Positions 7,948 through 17,211 of a stretch of DNA of 64,000 nt are shown here, in pieces. The notes under the pieces are model-generated. The model had not been told where the DNA came from. It did not search any database and worked only from the letters and a program-made list of their open reading frames with translations. Both the position numbers and the translations under genes were made by a program. The stretch is from Velthaea sp965214335 (GTDB lineage Bacteria; Vulcanimicrobiota; Vulcanimicrobiia; Vulcanimicrobiales; Vulcanimicrobiaceae), in assembly GCA_965214335.1 (NCBI GenBank), contig CBDCBO010000014.1, positions 186,001 to 250,000 on the forward strand. Reading direction: 5' to 3'. The stretch's first letter is position 1. Each line of letters starts with the position of its first letter.

Positions 7948-9513
7948 ATGGCCGTTGGTGACTTGCCGGCGGATCGGCCCTTCGCGCTCGAACTATCCGG
8001 CATCAGCAAGTCGTTTCCCGGCGTGCGGGCGCTGACCGATGTTTCGCTGCAAGTCAAACGCGGCGAAGTCCGCGCGCTGTTGGGTGAGAACGGCGCTGGT
8101 AAGTCGACGTTGATGAACATTTTGAGCGGATCGCTCGGCACCTACGACGGCGACATCACCATCGACGGCCGGCGCGCCGATATTCGATCGCCCCGCGCCG
8201 CACGCAATCTCGGCATCGCGATGATCCATCAAGAATTGCACCTCGTACCGGAACTCTCCGTCGCCGACAACTTCTTTCTCGGCCGGGAATTCCATACGGG
8301 GCTCGGCGCACTCGATCGTCGGCGTATGCGGCGCGAAACCACACGGTATCTGGCCGAGCTCGACCTTGCCATTTCGCCACGCCGCCCGGTCGGACTCGCG
8401 CGCGTTGCCGAGCAGCAACTCATCGAGGTTGCCAAAGCACTTTCGCTCGACGCGCGTATCTTGATCATGGATGAGCCGACCTCGGCGCTGGCAGATGCCG
8501 AAGTGCAGCGGCTCTTCAGCGTGATCCGGCGCCTGAGCGCGCGCGGCGTGGCCATCGTCTACATTTCGCACCGGCTAGAAGAACTGCCGCAGATCGCGCA
8601 CAGCGTCAGCGTTCTGCGCGACGGCCGGATGATCGACACCGTCCCGATGGCAAATGCAGCGCGGTCAGACCTCATCGCCATGATGGTCGGGCGACCGCTT
8701 CAAGCATTCTACCCAAGCGCACCAACAGTTTCCGCCCGACGCGAAGTCGTGCGGACGCACGGATTGGGCTTAACCGCCGACGTCGCTCAGGGCCGACGCC
8801 CGCTGCACGATATTTCGCTCACGCTGCACGCCGGAGAAATCGTCGGGATTGCCGGGCTCATGGGCGCGGGACGAACCGAGATTCTTGAAACGCTCTACGG
8901 CGTGCACGCCCGGCGTAGCATGAGCGGCACCGTCTATCTCGACGGCCGGCCGACGGACATTCACTCGCCGCGCCAGGCGATCGCGCGGGGACTGGCATTC
9001 ATCACCGAAGACCGGAAGGCACAAAGCCTTATCACCACCTTGTCCGTGCAATTCAACGTAACGTTGTCGGCGCTCGGACGCTTTGTGCGCGGGTTGACGA
9101 TCGACCGCGCGAAGGAACGGGCCGCCGTTCGCGACGCGATCGCGGATCTTCGCATTAAAACGCCGAGTCCGCTCGCCATCGTCAATAATTTGTCGGGCGG
9201 CAACCAGCAAAAAGTCGTGCTGGCCAAATGTTTGCTCGCGCGTCCGCGCGTCTTGCTGATGGACGAACCGACGCGCGGCATCGATGTCGGCGCGAAAGCC
9301 GAGATCTATACGCTCATGAAGCGGTTGTCCAGCGAAGGCCTGGGCATCCTGATGGTCTCGTCGGAGTTGCCCGAACTGCTGGCATTGTGCGACCGCATCC
9401 TCGTAATTTGCGAAGGCCGGATCACGGCGGAATTCGCGCGCGACGCCGCGACCCAAGAAAAGATTCTCGAAGCCGCCACGCGACGGGAAGCGGTGCTCGC
9501 TCATGCCGGTTGA
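7948..9513 (+). CDS. sugar ABC transporter ATP-binding protein (RbsA/MglA type)
   Basis: A 521-residue tandem ATPase energising uptake of a monosaccharide. The first nucleotide-binding domain has GENGAGKSTLMNILSG (Walker A) and ILIMDEPTSALAD (Walker B); a degenerate Walker A of the second is GLMGAGRTEILETLYG, with signature LSGGNQQKVVLAKCL and LLMDEPTRGIDVGAKAEIY. This two-domain layout is specific to the carbohydrate CUT2 family. The stop overlaps the permease start by 11 nt. It is the first gene of a five-gene run that includes sugar-acid enzymes. Confidence 0.95.
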   Translation: MAVGDLPADRPFALELSGISKSFPGVRALTDVSLQVKRGEVRALLGENGAGKSTLMNILSGSLGTYDGDITIDGRRADIRSPRAARNLGIAMIHQELHLVPELSVADNFFLGREFHTGLGALDRRRMRRETTRYLAELDLAISPRRPVGLARVAEQQLIEVAKALSLDARILIMDEPTSALADAEVQRLFSVIRRLSARGVAIVYISHRLEELPQIAHSVSVLRDGRMIDTVPMANAARSDLIAMMVGRPLQAFYPSAPTVSARREVVRTHGLGLTADVAQGRRPLHDISLTLHAGEIVGIAGLMGAGRTEILETLYGVHARRSMSGTVYLDGRPTDIHSPRQAIARGLAFITEDRKAQSLITTLSVQFNVTLSALGRFVRGLTIDRAKERAAVRDAIADLRIKTPSPLAIVNNLSGGNQQKVVLAKCLLARPRVLLMDEPTRGIDVGAKAEIYTLMKRLSSEGLGILMVSSELPELLALCDRILVICEGRITAEFARDAATQEKILEAATRREAVLAHAG

Positions 9514-10630
9514 GCCCATTGTCGCCGAAGCGCCGCCGCCTCAGATCCCGCTGGTTCGCCGGGCCAGCCGGGTGCTGCCGATGCTGGGTTCGCTGCAGGG
9601 TTACATCGGCCTCATCGTCGTTATCGCGGCCGGCGTCATCACCAAAGGCAGCATCTTCTTCGACGGCACGAATCTGACCAACGCCGTTGGCGCTTTCGCG
9701 TCGCGCGGCATTCTCGCAGTCGGCGAAACACTCGTTATTCTAACCGGCGGTATCGATCTTTCGGTCGGATCACTGCTCGGTATTTCGTCGATGACGGCGG
9801 CGCTGCTGCTCACGCATTTCGGCTGGGGGCCATTGCCGATTCTCGGCGGCTCGATGCTTGTGGGCGCTCTCTTTGGTTTCGCGAACGGCGCCGGAACGGC
9901 ATGGCTGCGGATCCAGTCGTTTGTGGTCACGCTCGCGATGCTCAGCATCGCCCGTGGATTAGCGCGCGAGGTAAGCGGCAACGTTAGCGTCGGTACGCAG
10001 ATCGTCGGCGCCAACGGTAAGCTCAGCGCGCCGTCCCAGGCGTTCGAGTTGTTCGGGACGCCGGGACACAATCTGTTTGCCGGACACGCTCTGCCGCTAT
10101 TGGGCAGTTACGGCGTCTACTATCCGGTCGTTGCTTTCGTCGTCATCTGTTTTGCTTTCCAGTGGGTGCTCTCGATGACGAGCTTCGGGCGTCACGTCTA
10201 CGCGGTGGGCGGAAATGAGACCGCCGCCCGGCTTTCGGGCGTCAATGTCCGCTTCATCAAGATCCTGGTCTTTACGATTTCCGGTGCGCTGGCCGGGTTC
10301 GCCGGCCCGATCGATGCCGCGTACAGCGCCTCTGCCGACCCGCTGGCGGGTCAATCGTTCGAGCTCGATGCCATTGCCGCCGCCGTCATCGGGGGCACCA
10401 GCCTGTCGGGTGGCCGCGGCACCATCATCGGGACGCTCGTCGGTGCATTGATCCTTACACTGCTCGACAATGTCCTGGGCATCAACGGCGTAAGCGATAA
10501 CGATCAATTGATCGTCAAGGGGCTTATCGTCGTTGCGGCCGTCGTACTGCAACGGCCCGATTTCTTTTCTTCCATCGGCCGCTTCATTCGTCCAACCTCC
10601 ACTCGTGCTAAAGGAGACTCGATCCCATGA
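9503..10630 (+). CDS. sugar ABC transporter permease (RbsC type)
   Basis: A 375-residue membrane protein of the CUT2 (RbsC/XylH) permease family. Diagnostic stretches are GETLVILTGGIDLSVGSLLG, IQSFVVTLAMLSIARGLA, VYAVGGNETAARLSGVNV and IAAAVIGGTSLSGGRGTI, in the usual order among about eight to ten membrane segments. Its start overlaps the ATPase stop and its own stop overlaps the binding-protein start (ATGA), so the three are translationally coupled. Confidence 0.95.
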   Translation: MPVEPIVAEAPPPQIPLVRRASRVLPMLGSLQGYIGLIVVIAAGVITKGSIFFDGTNLTNAVGAFASRGILAVGETLVILTGGIDLSVGSLLGISSMTAALLLTHFGWGPLPILGGSMLVGALFGFANGAGTAWLRIQSFVVTLAMLSIARGLAREVSGNVSVGTQIVGANGKLSAPSQAFELFGTPGHNLFAGHALPLLGSYGVYYPVVAFVVICFAFQWVLSMTSFGRHVYAVGGNETAARLSGVNVRFIKILVFTISGALAGFAGPIDAAYSASADPLAGQSFELDAIAAAVIGGTSLSGGRGTIIGTLVGALILTLLDNVLGINGVSDNDQLIVKGLIVVAAVVLQRPDFFSSIGRFIRPTSTRAKGDSIP

Positions 10631-11616
10631 GACCTCATCTACTCCGGCTGCTGACCATCGGTTCACTCGCCGGCGTCGCGTCGCTCACCGCAGCAACGAC
10701 GCTGCCTGTTGCCGCCGGCGCTCAAGCGCACCAATTCGTCGTCGGCTATTCGCAATCAAATAATGCCGAGCCGTACCGTGCGCAGCTCAACATCCAACTT
10801 GCCGAATTCATCAAAAAATACCCCGATCTCAAGCTGCTGCCGATCACCGACGCCAAGCAAGACAACAGTTTACAAGTCAGTCAAGTCCAGAGCTTTATCG
10901 CGCAGCACGTCGATGTCCTCATCGTTTCGCCGACCGAGCCGGCGCCGTTGACGGCTCCGGTCGAACAAGCCTGCGCGGCGCACATCCCGGTCATCATCTT
11001 GGATCGAACGGTCAACACCGACTGTTACACCTCGTTTATCGGCGGCGATAACGTGAAGATCGGCCAACTGGCCGGCGAAGCGGCGGTGAAAATGCTGCCC
11101 AACGGCGGAAATGTTGTCGAGCTACGCGGACTAACGAGCGTGAGCGGTCAAATCGAACGTGATAAGGGCTTCCGCAGTGGTATCGCCGGCAATCCGAAGA
11201 TTAAGATCATCGCCGATCGCGATTGCAAATGGCTCAAAGAACCCGCGACGGCCGTGATGCAGCAATGGCTCGCGCAATATCCGAAAATCGATCTGGTCTA
11301 CGGACAGAACGATCCGATGGCACTCGGAGCTTATCTCGCGGCGGACGGCGCGCACCGCGCCAAGGAAATGAAATTCATCGGCGTCGACGGACTTGCCATT
11401 CCCGACGGCGGGATTCGCGCGGTGCAGCTCGGGCAGCTCGCCGCAACCTTTGTGTACCCAACCGGCGCCAAGGAAGCCGCTGATTACGCCGAAGCGATCG
11501 TACACCATAAAACCGTCGAGCATCATCTCACCCTGAACACAACGGAAGTTACGGCAACCAACGCCGCGGCGCTCTACAAACAGTACGACTTCTCAAAAGT
11601 CGCCAACGGTTCGTAA
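10627..11616 (+). CDS. sugar-binding periplasmic protein (RbsB type)
   Basis: A 329-residue periplasmic-binding protein. It has a cleavable signal peptide (residues 1 to about 30, ending near AAGAQAHQFVVGYSQSN), followed by the type I fold with VSPTEPAPLTAPVEQA and FIGGDNVKIGQLAGE, and ends with a hinge-region LVYGQNDPMALGAYLAA motif. The ligand cannot be read from sequence; the downstream fuconate-dehydratase-like gene suggests L-fucose or a related sugar. AAAGGAG lies 12 nt before the ATG, inside the permease gene. Confidence 0.93.
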   Translation: MRPHLLRLLTIGSLAGVASLTAATTLPVAAGAQAHQFVVGYSQSNNAEPYRAQLNIQLAEFIKKYPDLKLLPITDAKQDNSLQVSQVQSFIAQHVDVLIVSPTEPAPLTAPVEQACAAHIPVIILDRTVNTDCYTSFIGGDNVKIGQLAGEAAVKMLPNGGNVVELRGLTSVSGQIERDKGFRSGIAGNPKIKIIADRDCKWLKEPATAVMQQWLAQYPKIDLVYGQNDPMALGAYLAADGAHRAKEMKFIGVDGLAIPDGGIRAVQLGQLAATFVYPTGAKEAADYAEAIVHHKTVEHHLTLNTTEVTATNAAALYKQYDFSKVANGS

Positions 11617-11631
11617 CGGCAAAAACGCAGC

Positions 11632-12966
11632 ATGAAGTTTACGGCGTTCGAAACCTTTGACGTCCGGTTTCCGACGTCACTGGCGCATGACGGTTCCGAT
11701 GCGATGAACCCCGACCCCGACTATTCGGCCGCCTATGTCATCCTGCGCACGGATGACCCGGGCGGTTTGGCTGGGCATGGTTTTGCCTTTACGATCGGGG
11801 CCGGCAACGACGTGCAAGTTGCCGGCATCAAAGCGCTTGCGCCGTTCGTCGTCGGCCGCGACGTGGAGACCGTATGCGCCGACATGGGGGCGTTCTTCCG
11901 CAGTATGACGCACGATAGCCACCTGCGCTGGCTCGGACCCGAGAAAGGCGTGATGCAGATGGCCATCGCGGCAGTCGCCAACGCCGCGTGGGACATCGCG
12001 GCGAAGCGCGCCGGGCTTCCACTCTGGAAGTTGCTCGCCGATATGTCGCCCGAAGCGATCGTCGCGCTGGTCGACTTTCGCTATTTGAGCGACGCGCTGA
12101 CGCAGAGCGAAGCACTCGCCCTGCTCGAGCGCAATGCGCCGACGAAAGCCGAACGCGAGCGAACGGTGCGCGCCCAGGGCTTTCCGGCGTACACCACGTC
12201 TGCCGGCTGGCTGGGTTACAGCGATGAAAAGATCGCGATGCTGGTTCGCGCGGCAGTGGACGACGGCTTTACGCACATCAAGCTCAAGGTCGGCGCGAAT
12301 GCGGCCGACGACGAGCGGCGCTGCCGCATTGCCCGCGAAGCGATGGGGCCCGACCTGCAGCTCATGGTCGATGCGAACCAGTTTTGGGATCGCGATCGGG
12401 CCATCGCGGCAGTTCACGAACTGCGTGCGTTCAATCTGTATTGGGTTGAGGAGCCGACGAGTCCGGACGACATTCTGGCGCATGCGGCCATTGCGCGTGC
12501 GATCGCACCGACCGCGGTGGCTACCGGCGAGCACGTCAGCAATCGCGTCGTCTTCAAGCAATTATTGCAAGCCAACGCGATCGGCTTCTGCCAAATCGAT
12601 GCGGTGCGCTCCGGCGGCGTGAACGATACGCTCGCGACCATGTTGCTGGCGGCCAAATTCGGCGTTCCGGTCTGTCCGCACGCCGGCGGCGTCGGCCTGT
12701 GCGAACTCGTCCAGCATCTCTCCATCTTCGACTACATCGCCGTCGGCGCAAGTTTCGAGCATCGCGTGCTCGAATACGTCGATCACCTGCACGAACATTT
12801 CATCGACCCGGTGGTCGTGAAACGGGCGCGCTATGTCGTCCCAACGGCGCCCGGCTTCAGCAGCGCGATGCACGCTGCGTCAATCGCCGAATACCGCTAT
12901 CCCGACGGACCGGTTTGGCGGCGCTTGACGGCCGAGCGCGAAGTCGTTCAACCGGCCGGCGTGTGA
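11632..12966 (+). CDS. enolase-superfamily sugar-acid dehydratase, L-fuconate dehydratase-like
   Basis: A 444-residue mandelate-racemase-subgroup enzyme. The visible catalytic and metal elements are HIKLKVGANAADD (KxK), LMVDANQFWD, YWVEEPTSPDDI and ATGEHVSNRVVFKQLL, then the H of VCPHAGGVGLCELVQHL. The Thr/Ser-rich SAGWLGYSDEK loop, the length and the VEEPTSPDD pattern match L-fuconate dehydratases (FucD/ENOSF1), which convert L-fuconate to 2-keto-3-deoxy-L-fuconate. Other 6-deoxy or galacto-type acids are possible substrates. It starts 15 nt after the binding-protein gene and belongs to the same operon. Confidence 0.85.
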   Translation: MKFTAFETFDVRFPTSLAHDGSDAMNPDPDYSAAYVILRTDDPGGLAGHGFAFTIGAGNDVQVAGIKALAPFVVGRDVETVCADMGAFFRSMTHDSHLRWLGPEKGVMQMAIAAVANAAWDIAAKRAGLPLWKLLADMSPEAIVALVDFRYLSDALTQSEALALLERNAPTKAERERTVRAQGFPAYTTSAGWLGYSDEKIAMLVRAAVDDGFTHIKLKVGANAADDERRCRIAREAMGPDLQLMVDANQFWDRDRAIAAVHELRAFNLYWVEEPTSPDDILAHAAIARAIAPTAVATGEHVSNRVVFKQLLQANAIGFCQIDAVRSGGVNDTLATMLLAAKFGVPVCPHAGGVGLCELVQHLSIFDYIAVGASFEHRVLEYVDHLHEHFIDPVVVKRARYVVPTAPGFSSAMHAASIAEYRYPDGPVWRRLTAEREVVQPAGV

Positions 12967-13013
12967 CGCTTCGACCCTATGCCGTACGGTGCTAACCCGT
13001 TGTTTGGAGCACG

Positions 13014-14006
13014 TTGCTTGGCGTGAGACGAAGATCGCTTGGTCGGAGCGGCATCGAGATCACCGAGTTCGGCTTCGGTGGCGCGCCACTCGGCGGCATG
13101 TATAGCCGCGTTGAGGATGCCGCTGCCCGCGCGGCGCTGGCGGCCGCCTGGGATGCCGGTATCCGCTATTTCGACACGGCGCCGTTATACGGTTCGGGGC
13201 TATCGGAGCGGCGCTTCGGCGAGTTTCTGCAAACCAAGCCGCGCGCCGAATATATTTTGTCGACCAAGGTCGGCCGGACGTTGCACCCCGCGACCGGTCA
13301 TTCCGCCGCGGATGGGAGTCTAGCGACGTTCTTCGGCGGGTTGCCGTCCACGGCAACCTTTGATTTCAGTGCGCGCGGCATCGAAGCGTCACTTGCCCAA
13401 AGTTCCGAACGCCTAGGTATCGATCGCATCGATCTCGTGTTTCTGCACGATCCCGAACAGCACATCGAGGAAGCGATCGACGTCGCCTATCCGGTGCTCG
13501 ATACGTTGCGCCGGCGCGGCGCGATCGCAGCAATCGGAATCGGTACGAATCACGTCTCGGTCGCCGAAGAGTTTGTTCGCCGGTGCGATCTCGACGCGTG
13601 CATGGCCGCCGGGCGCTACACGCTCCTCGACCGCAGCGCGGCGGCAACCCTTTTGCCGCTCTGCGCCCAGCGCAATGTCGCGTTTATCGCCGGAGGCGTC
13701 TTCAATAGCGGTATCCTCAGTCGCGCACAGCCGATTGACGATGCAACGTTCAACTACGTGCCGGCACAGCCGGCTATGCTCGAGTGCGTTCGCCGCCTAG
13801 CGAACATCTGCCGGCAATACGGTTGGGAATTACCCGCCGCCGCGCTGCAGTTTCCGCTCACCTCCGCCGTTACCGCTGGTGCGCTCGTCGGCATGCGTTC
13901 GCCGCATGAAGTTCATGCCAACATGCAGCACTGCGGCAGGCCGCTTCCGCCGGCATTGCTGCAGGCGCTCGATGATGAGGTGCACCGATGCGCCGCGTCA
14001 TTTTAA
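13014..14006 (+). CDS. aldo/keto reductase, L-fucose dehydrogenase-like
   Basis: A 330-residue AKR TIM barrel. RYFDTAPLYGSGLSERRFGE carries the catalytic Asp and Tyr, STKVGR the Lys and DLVFLHDPEQ the His. The GGAPLGGMYSRV start and long LHPATGHSAADG loop resemble D-threo-aldose 1-dehydrogenase/L-fucose dehydrogenase, which oxidises the free sugar to its lactone with NAD(P). This fits the upstream dehydratase. The start is TTG with GGAG 6 nt upstream; a GTG at 13023 is an alternative. The 3' end overlaps the convergent regulator gene by 4 nt. Confidence 0.85.
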   Translation: MLGVRRRSLGRSGIEITEFGFGGAPLGGMYSRVEDAAARAALAAAWDAGIRYFDTAPLYGSGLSERRFGEFLQTKPRAEYILSTKVGRTLHPATGHSAADGSLATFFGGLPSTATFDFSARGIEASLAQSSERLGIDRIDLVFLHDPEQHIEEAIDVAYPVLDTLRRRGAIAAIGIGTNHVSVAEEFVRRCDLDACMAAGRYTLLDRSAAATLLPLCAQRNVAFIAGGVFNSGILSRAQPIDDATFNYVPAQPAMLECVRRLANICRQYGWELPAAALQFPLTSAVTAGALVGMRSPHEVHANMQHCGRPLPPALLQALDDEVHRCAASF

Positions 14007-14674
14007 AGCGAACGGCGTAGCCATTCTTCGACGCCCAGCACATGCGTCGTCGCCCACGCATGGGCGAGGTCCGGCCGGTGGGCGGCGAGCGCGTCACAGA
14101 TCATGTCGTGTTCCCAGAACGTGCGTTTGAGCGCATCTTCTTGGGTTAGCCCACGCCAGATCCGGGCGCGCGTTGTCGGGGCGGAGAGCGCATCGAGCAT
14201 CGAGGCTAAAATACTGTTGCCGCAGTGGCCGGCAATCCGACGGTGAAACTCGAGATCGACACGCAAAGATTCTTCATTGAGCGATAACGGCGTTATGCTC
14301 GCCAGCAGCTCGCGTAGATCCGCCACACCGGCGTCGGTGATGCGCGTCGCCGCCATCGCGGTCGCAATCGGTTCGACCATACGCCGGACTTCAATGATCT
14401 GCAAGACCGTGTCGTCACGATGAAGATCGAGCACGAATTTCATTGCTTCGAGCAACACCGCGGGCTCTAAGCTGCTAACGTATGTTCCATCGCCTTGCCG
14501 CACATCAAGCACACGGATGAGCGACAGAGCACGCACGGCCTCGCGCAACGAGCTGCGCGAGAGCCCCAGCCGCTCGGCCAGCTCGTTCTCTTTGGGCAAC
14601 CGGTCGCCGGGCTTGAGTTCGCCCGCGACGATCATCTCTTTGATCTGTTCGATCGCCGCGTCGGTGAGCGCCAT
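14003..14674 (-). CDS. FadR/GntR-family transcriptional regulator
   Basis: About 223 residues. The N-terminal winged helix (IVAGELKPGDRLPKENELAE, then LGLSRSSLREAVRALSLI) is a standard GntR motif, and the all-helical C-terminal part with DLEFHRRIAGHCGN and metal-binding-type His residues is an FCD ligand domain. Such proteins usually repress sugar-acid catabolic operons, and its convergent position beside the importer/dehydratase genes suggests it controls them, with the sugar acid as likely inducer. The start at MALTDAAIEQ is chosen by domain fit; the frame is open to 14728. Confidence 0.9.
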   Translation of the reverse strand: MALTDAAIEQIKEMIVAGELKPGDRLPKENELAERLGLSRSSLREAVRALSLIRVLDVRQGDGTYVSSLEPAVLLEAMKFVLDLHRDDTVLQIIEVRRMVEPIATAMAATRITDAGVADLRELLASITPLSLNEESLRVDLEFHRRIAGHCGNSILASMLDALSAPTTRARIWRGLTQEDALKRTFWEHDMICDALAAHRPDLAHAWATTHVLGVEEWLRRSL

Positions 14675-14749
14675 GGCGACGTGTTCCGGACCGAACGCTC
14701 CATCACTTGCGACAAGGGCGCGGCACAACGGCCCGGCGCCTCACGCGCC

Positions 14750-15052
14750 TTACTCGACGGGCGATTCACCGTGGGCGGCAAGTGCAGCTACCACCTCGCC
14801 AAGCACGGCTTTGGCGCGCGACGTGGCGTTGGTTGGGCGATAGGTTTCGAGCGCCGGCGCCGCGCTGGCCGCAAAAGTGCCCGCGGCGACGAGATCGCCG
14901 CTGCGGCGAGCCTTTTCCATCTGACGCAGTTCTTCGAGCAAAGCCGCCATTGCCGGTCCACTGAACTCCGGCACATCGAAGCGCCGCGTTATATCGGTTG
15001 CGATCCGGTCAAGCGCTGCATCGACTTCCGCATCGTCGTACGTTATTGCCAT
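14750..15052 (-). CDS. 100-residue protein coupled to phosphoribulokinase, unknown
   Basis: The ATG overlaps the prk stop (TAATG), so it is translated with phosphoribulokinase and is the last gene of the fbp-prk operon. The protein (MAITYDDAEVDAALDRIATD onward) is Ala-rich, predicted mostly helical and cytoplasmic, with no Cys and no recognised domain. A carbon-fixation-related accessory or regulatory role is inferred from position alone. Confidence 0.6.
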   Translation of the reverse strand: MAITYDDAEVDAALDRIATDITRRFDVPEFSGPAMAALLEELRQMEKARRSGDLVAAGTFAASAAPALETYRPTNATSRAKAVLGEVVAALAAHGESPVE

Positions 15053-15927
15053 TAGAATACCCGCTTCTTGCGATCCATGAGCTGCCAAATCATCGGCGTG
15101 AAAATCAATTGCATCGCGAGGTTCATCTTTCCGCCCGGGCACACGATGGTATTTGGGCGCGACATAAACGAATCGTGGAGCATCGACAGCAGATACGGGA
15201 AATCGATCCCTTTGGGATCCCTGAACCGGATAACGAGCATGCTTTCGTCGAGGGTCGGAATCGTGCGGGCGATGAAGGGGTTCGACGTATCCACGATCGG
15301 TACGCGCTGAAAGTTCGCGTTCGTGCGTGAGAACTGAGGAACGATATAATTCACGTAATCCGGCATTCGCCGCAGAATCGTGTCGACGATCGCTTCTTGC
15401 GAATGTCCGCGCGCCGTCTTATCGCGGTGAAGCTTCTGGATCCACTCGAGATTGATGGTCGGAACGACCCCAATGATCAAATCGGCTTGCCGCGCGACAT
15501 CGACATCTTCCGTGGCGACCGCGCCGTGCAAACCTTCATAAAACAACAGGTCGGTGCCGGGCTCGATCTCTTCCCATGGCGTGAACGTCCCCGGTTCTTG
15601 CGCGTACGGTGCCGCTTCTTCATCGTCGTGCAAATATTTACGCAACTTGCCGCTGCCGGTCTCGCCGTATATGCGAAAGAGCGCCTCGAGTTCCGCGAAC
15701 AAGTTCCCTTCGGGTCCGAAATGGCTAAAATGCGTATTGCCCGATTTGTGCGATTCGGCCATGAGCGTTCGCATTTCGATCCGGTTGTAGCGATGAAACG
15801 CGTCGCCCTCCACGACCGCCGGCGTGAGCCCTTCGCGCCGAAAGATCTGCTGAAATGTTGTTTTTACCGTCGTCGTTCCGGCTCCGGACGAACCGGTGAT
15901 CACAAGAACGGGGTGCTTGGCCGACAT
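15052..15927 (-). CDS. prkB: phosphoribulokinase (bacterial class I)
   Basis: A 291-residue kinase that makes ribulose 1,5-bisphosphate from ribulose 5-phosphate and ATP, the step specific to the Calvin cycle. The P-loop is ITGSSGAGTTTVKTTF; VVEGDAFHRYNR and FYEGLHGAVATEDVDVARQAD carry the substrate and catalytic regions, and HSQEAIVDTILRRMPDYVNY is typical. Length and sequence match the short proteobacterial-type enzyme rather than the plant/cyanobacterial type. It starts 18 nt after fbp and is followed by a coupled 100-residue gene. Confidence 0.96.
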   Translation of the reverse strand: MSAKHPVLVITGSSGAGTTTVKTTFQQIFRREGLTPAVVEGDAFHRYNRIEMRTLMAESHKSGNTHFSHFGPEGNLFAELEALFRIYGETGSGKLRKYLHDDEEAAPYAQEPGTFTPWEEIEPGTDLLFYEGLHGAVATEDVDVARQADLIIGVVPTINLEWIQKLHRDKTARGHSQEAIVDTILRRMPDYVNYIVPQFSRTNANFQRVPIVDTSNPFIARTIPTLDESMLVIRFRDPKGIDFPYLLSMLHDSFMSRPNTIVCPGGKMNLAMQLIFTPMIWQLMDRKKRVF

Positions 15928-15945
15928 GCGGGGACTCCTTGCGAC

Positions 15946-17025
15946 CTATACGGTGCGATACAGCGAGCGCGCCTTGAACAGCGGCGTTTCAAAGCTGAGT
16001 GCTTCGCCGCGATCGTGTTCGGCATGCAACGCTACGAGCCGCTCGACTTCGTTACGCGATCCGAAAATAACCGGCACGCGGTCATGTAAACCGCGCGGTG
16101 TAATCTCCAAAATCCGTTCGCGTCCCGTTGAAGCGGCACCACCGGCGGCCTCGATGATCAGCGCCATCGGATTGACCTCATAGAGCAGACGTAAACGGCC
16201 GTACTTCGATGCGTCGCTGGTATCACGCGGATCGATCAGCAGCCCACCGCGCATCAAAATGCGATTTACTTCAACGACGAGCGAATCGACCCAACGCATG
16301 GTGAAATCGTCGCGTCGCGGGCCGGAGCGCCCGGCAACGCATTCTTGGACGTAATGTTGGACCGGCGGCTCCCAGAAACGCTCGTTCGAAGCGTCGATTG
16401 AGAACTCACGTGTGTCGGGCGGTATGCGCATTTCGGGGTGGGTGAGCGTGTAGGCGCCGATTTCGCGATCCAAGGTAAAGCCGTGCACTCCGGCGCCGAT
16501 CGTAATGACCAGCATCGACGTGGGTCCGTAAAGCGCATAACCAGCGGCGACCTGCTCGGTTCCCGGTTGCATGAAATCGGCGGCGGTCGGATTTTCGATC
16601 CCGGCCGGCGCGCGGAGCACGGCAAAAATGGTTCCGACCGTAACATTAACGTCGAGATTGGACGAGCCGTCGAGCGCGTCGAAAACCAGCAGGTAGCGCC
16701 CGCGCGGGTAGCCGGGAGAAATGCGTTGCGGCTGCTCGATGCCCTCGAAGACCAGGCCACAAATTTTGCCGCCCGATTCGCACTCACGGACCATGATATC
16801 GGTCGCCGTCGCGCGCAGGAGACGCGGCTGATCGGTCACGTCGCAGGGGGCGCCGTCGCGGGACACCGGACTGAGGTAAAGCGCGCCACGCGATACGGCC
16901 GACGCAATAAACTTACACGCGGTCTGAATATCGTTCAGCAGCGCGGTGAGATCGGCGTCCGGATTGGTGCGCCGCAGTTGATCTTCGATAATAAATTTGC
17001 TGAAGGTCGTTCGATTGTGCGGCAT
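15946..17025 (-). CDS. fbp: fructose-1,6-bisphosphatase class I
   Basis: A 359-residue class I FBPase hydrolysing fructose 1,6-bisphosphate. The metal-binding motif FDALDGSSNLDVNVTVGTIF and the substrate region YGRLRLLYEVNPMALIIEAA are clear. Close association with phosphoribulokinase points to a role in Calvin-cycle regeneration, with gluconeogenesis as an alternative. The start at MPHNRTTFSK follows CTGGAGAGCGCT; the frame is open to 17076. It is divergent from the YncE/phosphatase gene. Confidence 0.96.
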   Translation of the reverse strand: MPHNRTTFSKFIIEDQLRRTNPDADLTALLNDIQTACKFIASAVSRGALYLSPVSRDGAPCDVTDQPRLLRATATDIMVRECESGGKICGLVFEGIEQPQRISPGYPRGRYLLVFDALDGSSNLDVNVTVGTIFAVLRAPAGIENPTAADFMQPGTEQVAAGYALYGPTSMLVITIGAGVHGFTLDREIGAYTLTHPEMRIPPDTREFSIDASNERFWEPPVQHYVQECVAGRSGPRRDDFTMRWVDSLVVEVNRILMRGGLLIDPRDTSDASKYGRLRLLYEVNPMALIIEAAGGAASTGRERILEITPRGLHDRVPVIFGSRNEVERLVALHAEHDRGEALSFETPLFKARSLYRTV

Positions 17026-17211
17026 AGCGCTCTCCAGGGGACGTAAAACTCGTCCGCGACTCGGAGCCCGACCCATTTGGCGCCGGTCACGGGCCAGCCT
17101 GCGCCGCGCAGACCGCGTCGCGCTTGCGTACGCGCCTCCGGCCGGTGTGCCTCATGATCATCCCGGCTTAATCCGGCACCGCCTATACTTGCAGTGTGTA
17201 CCGGAGGCCTG

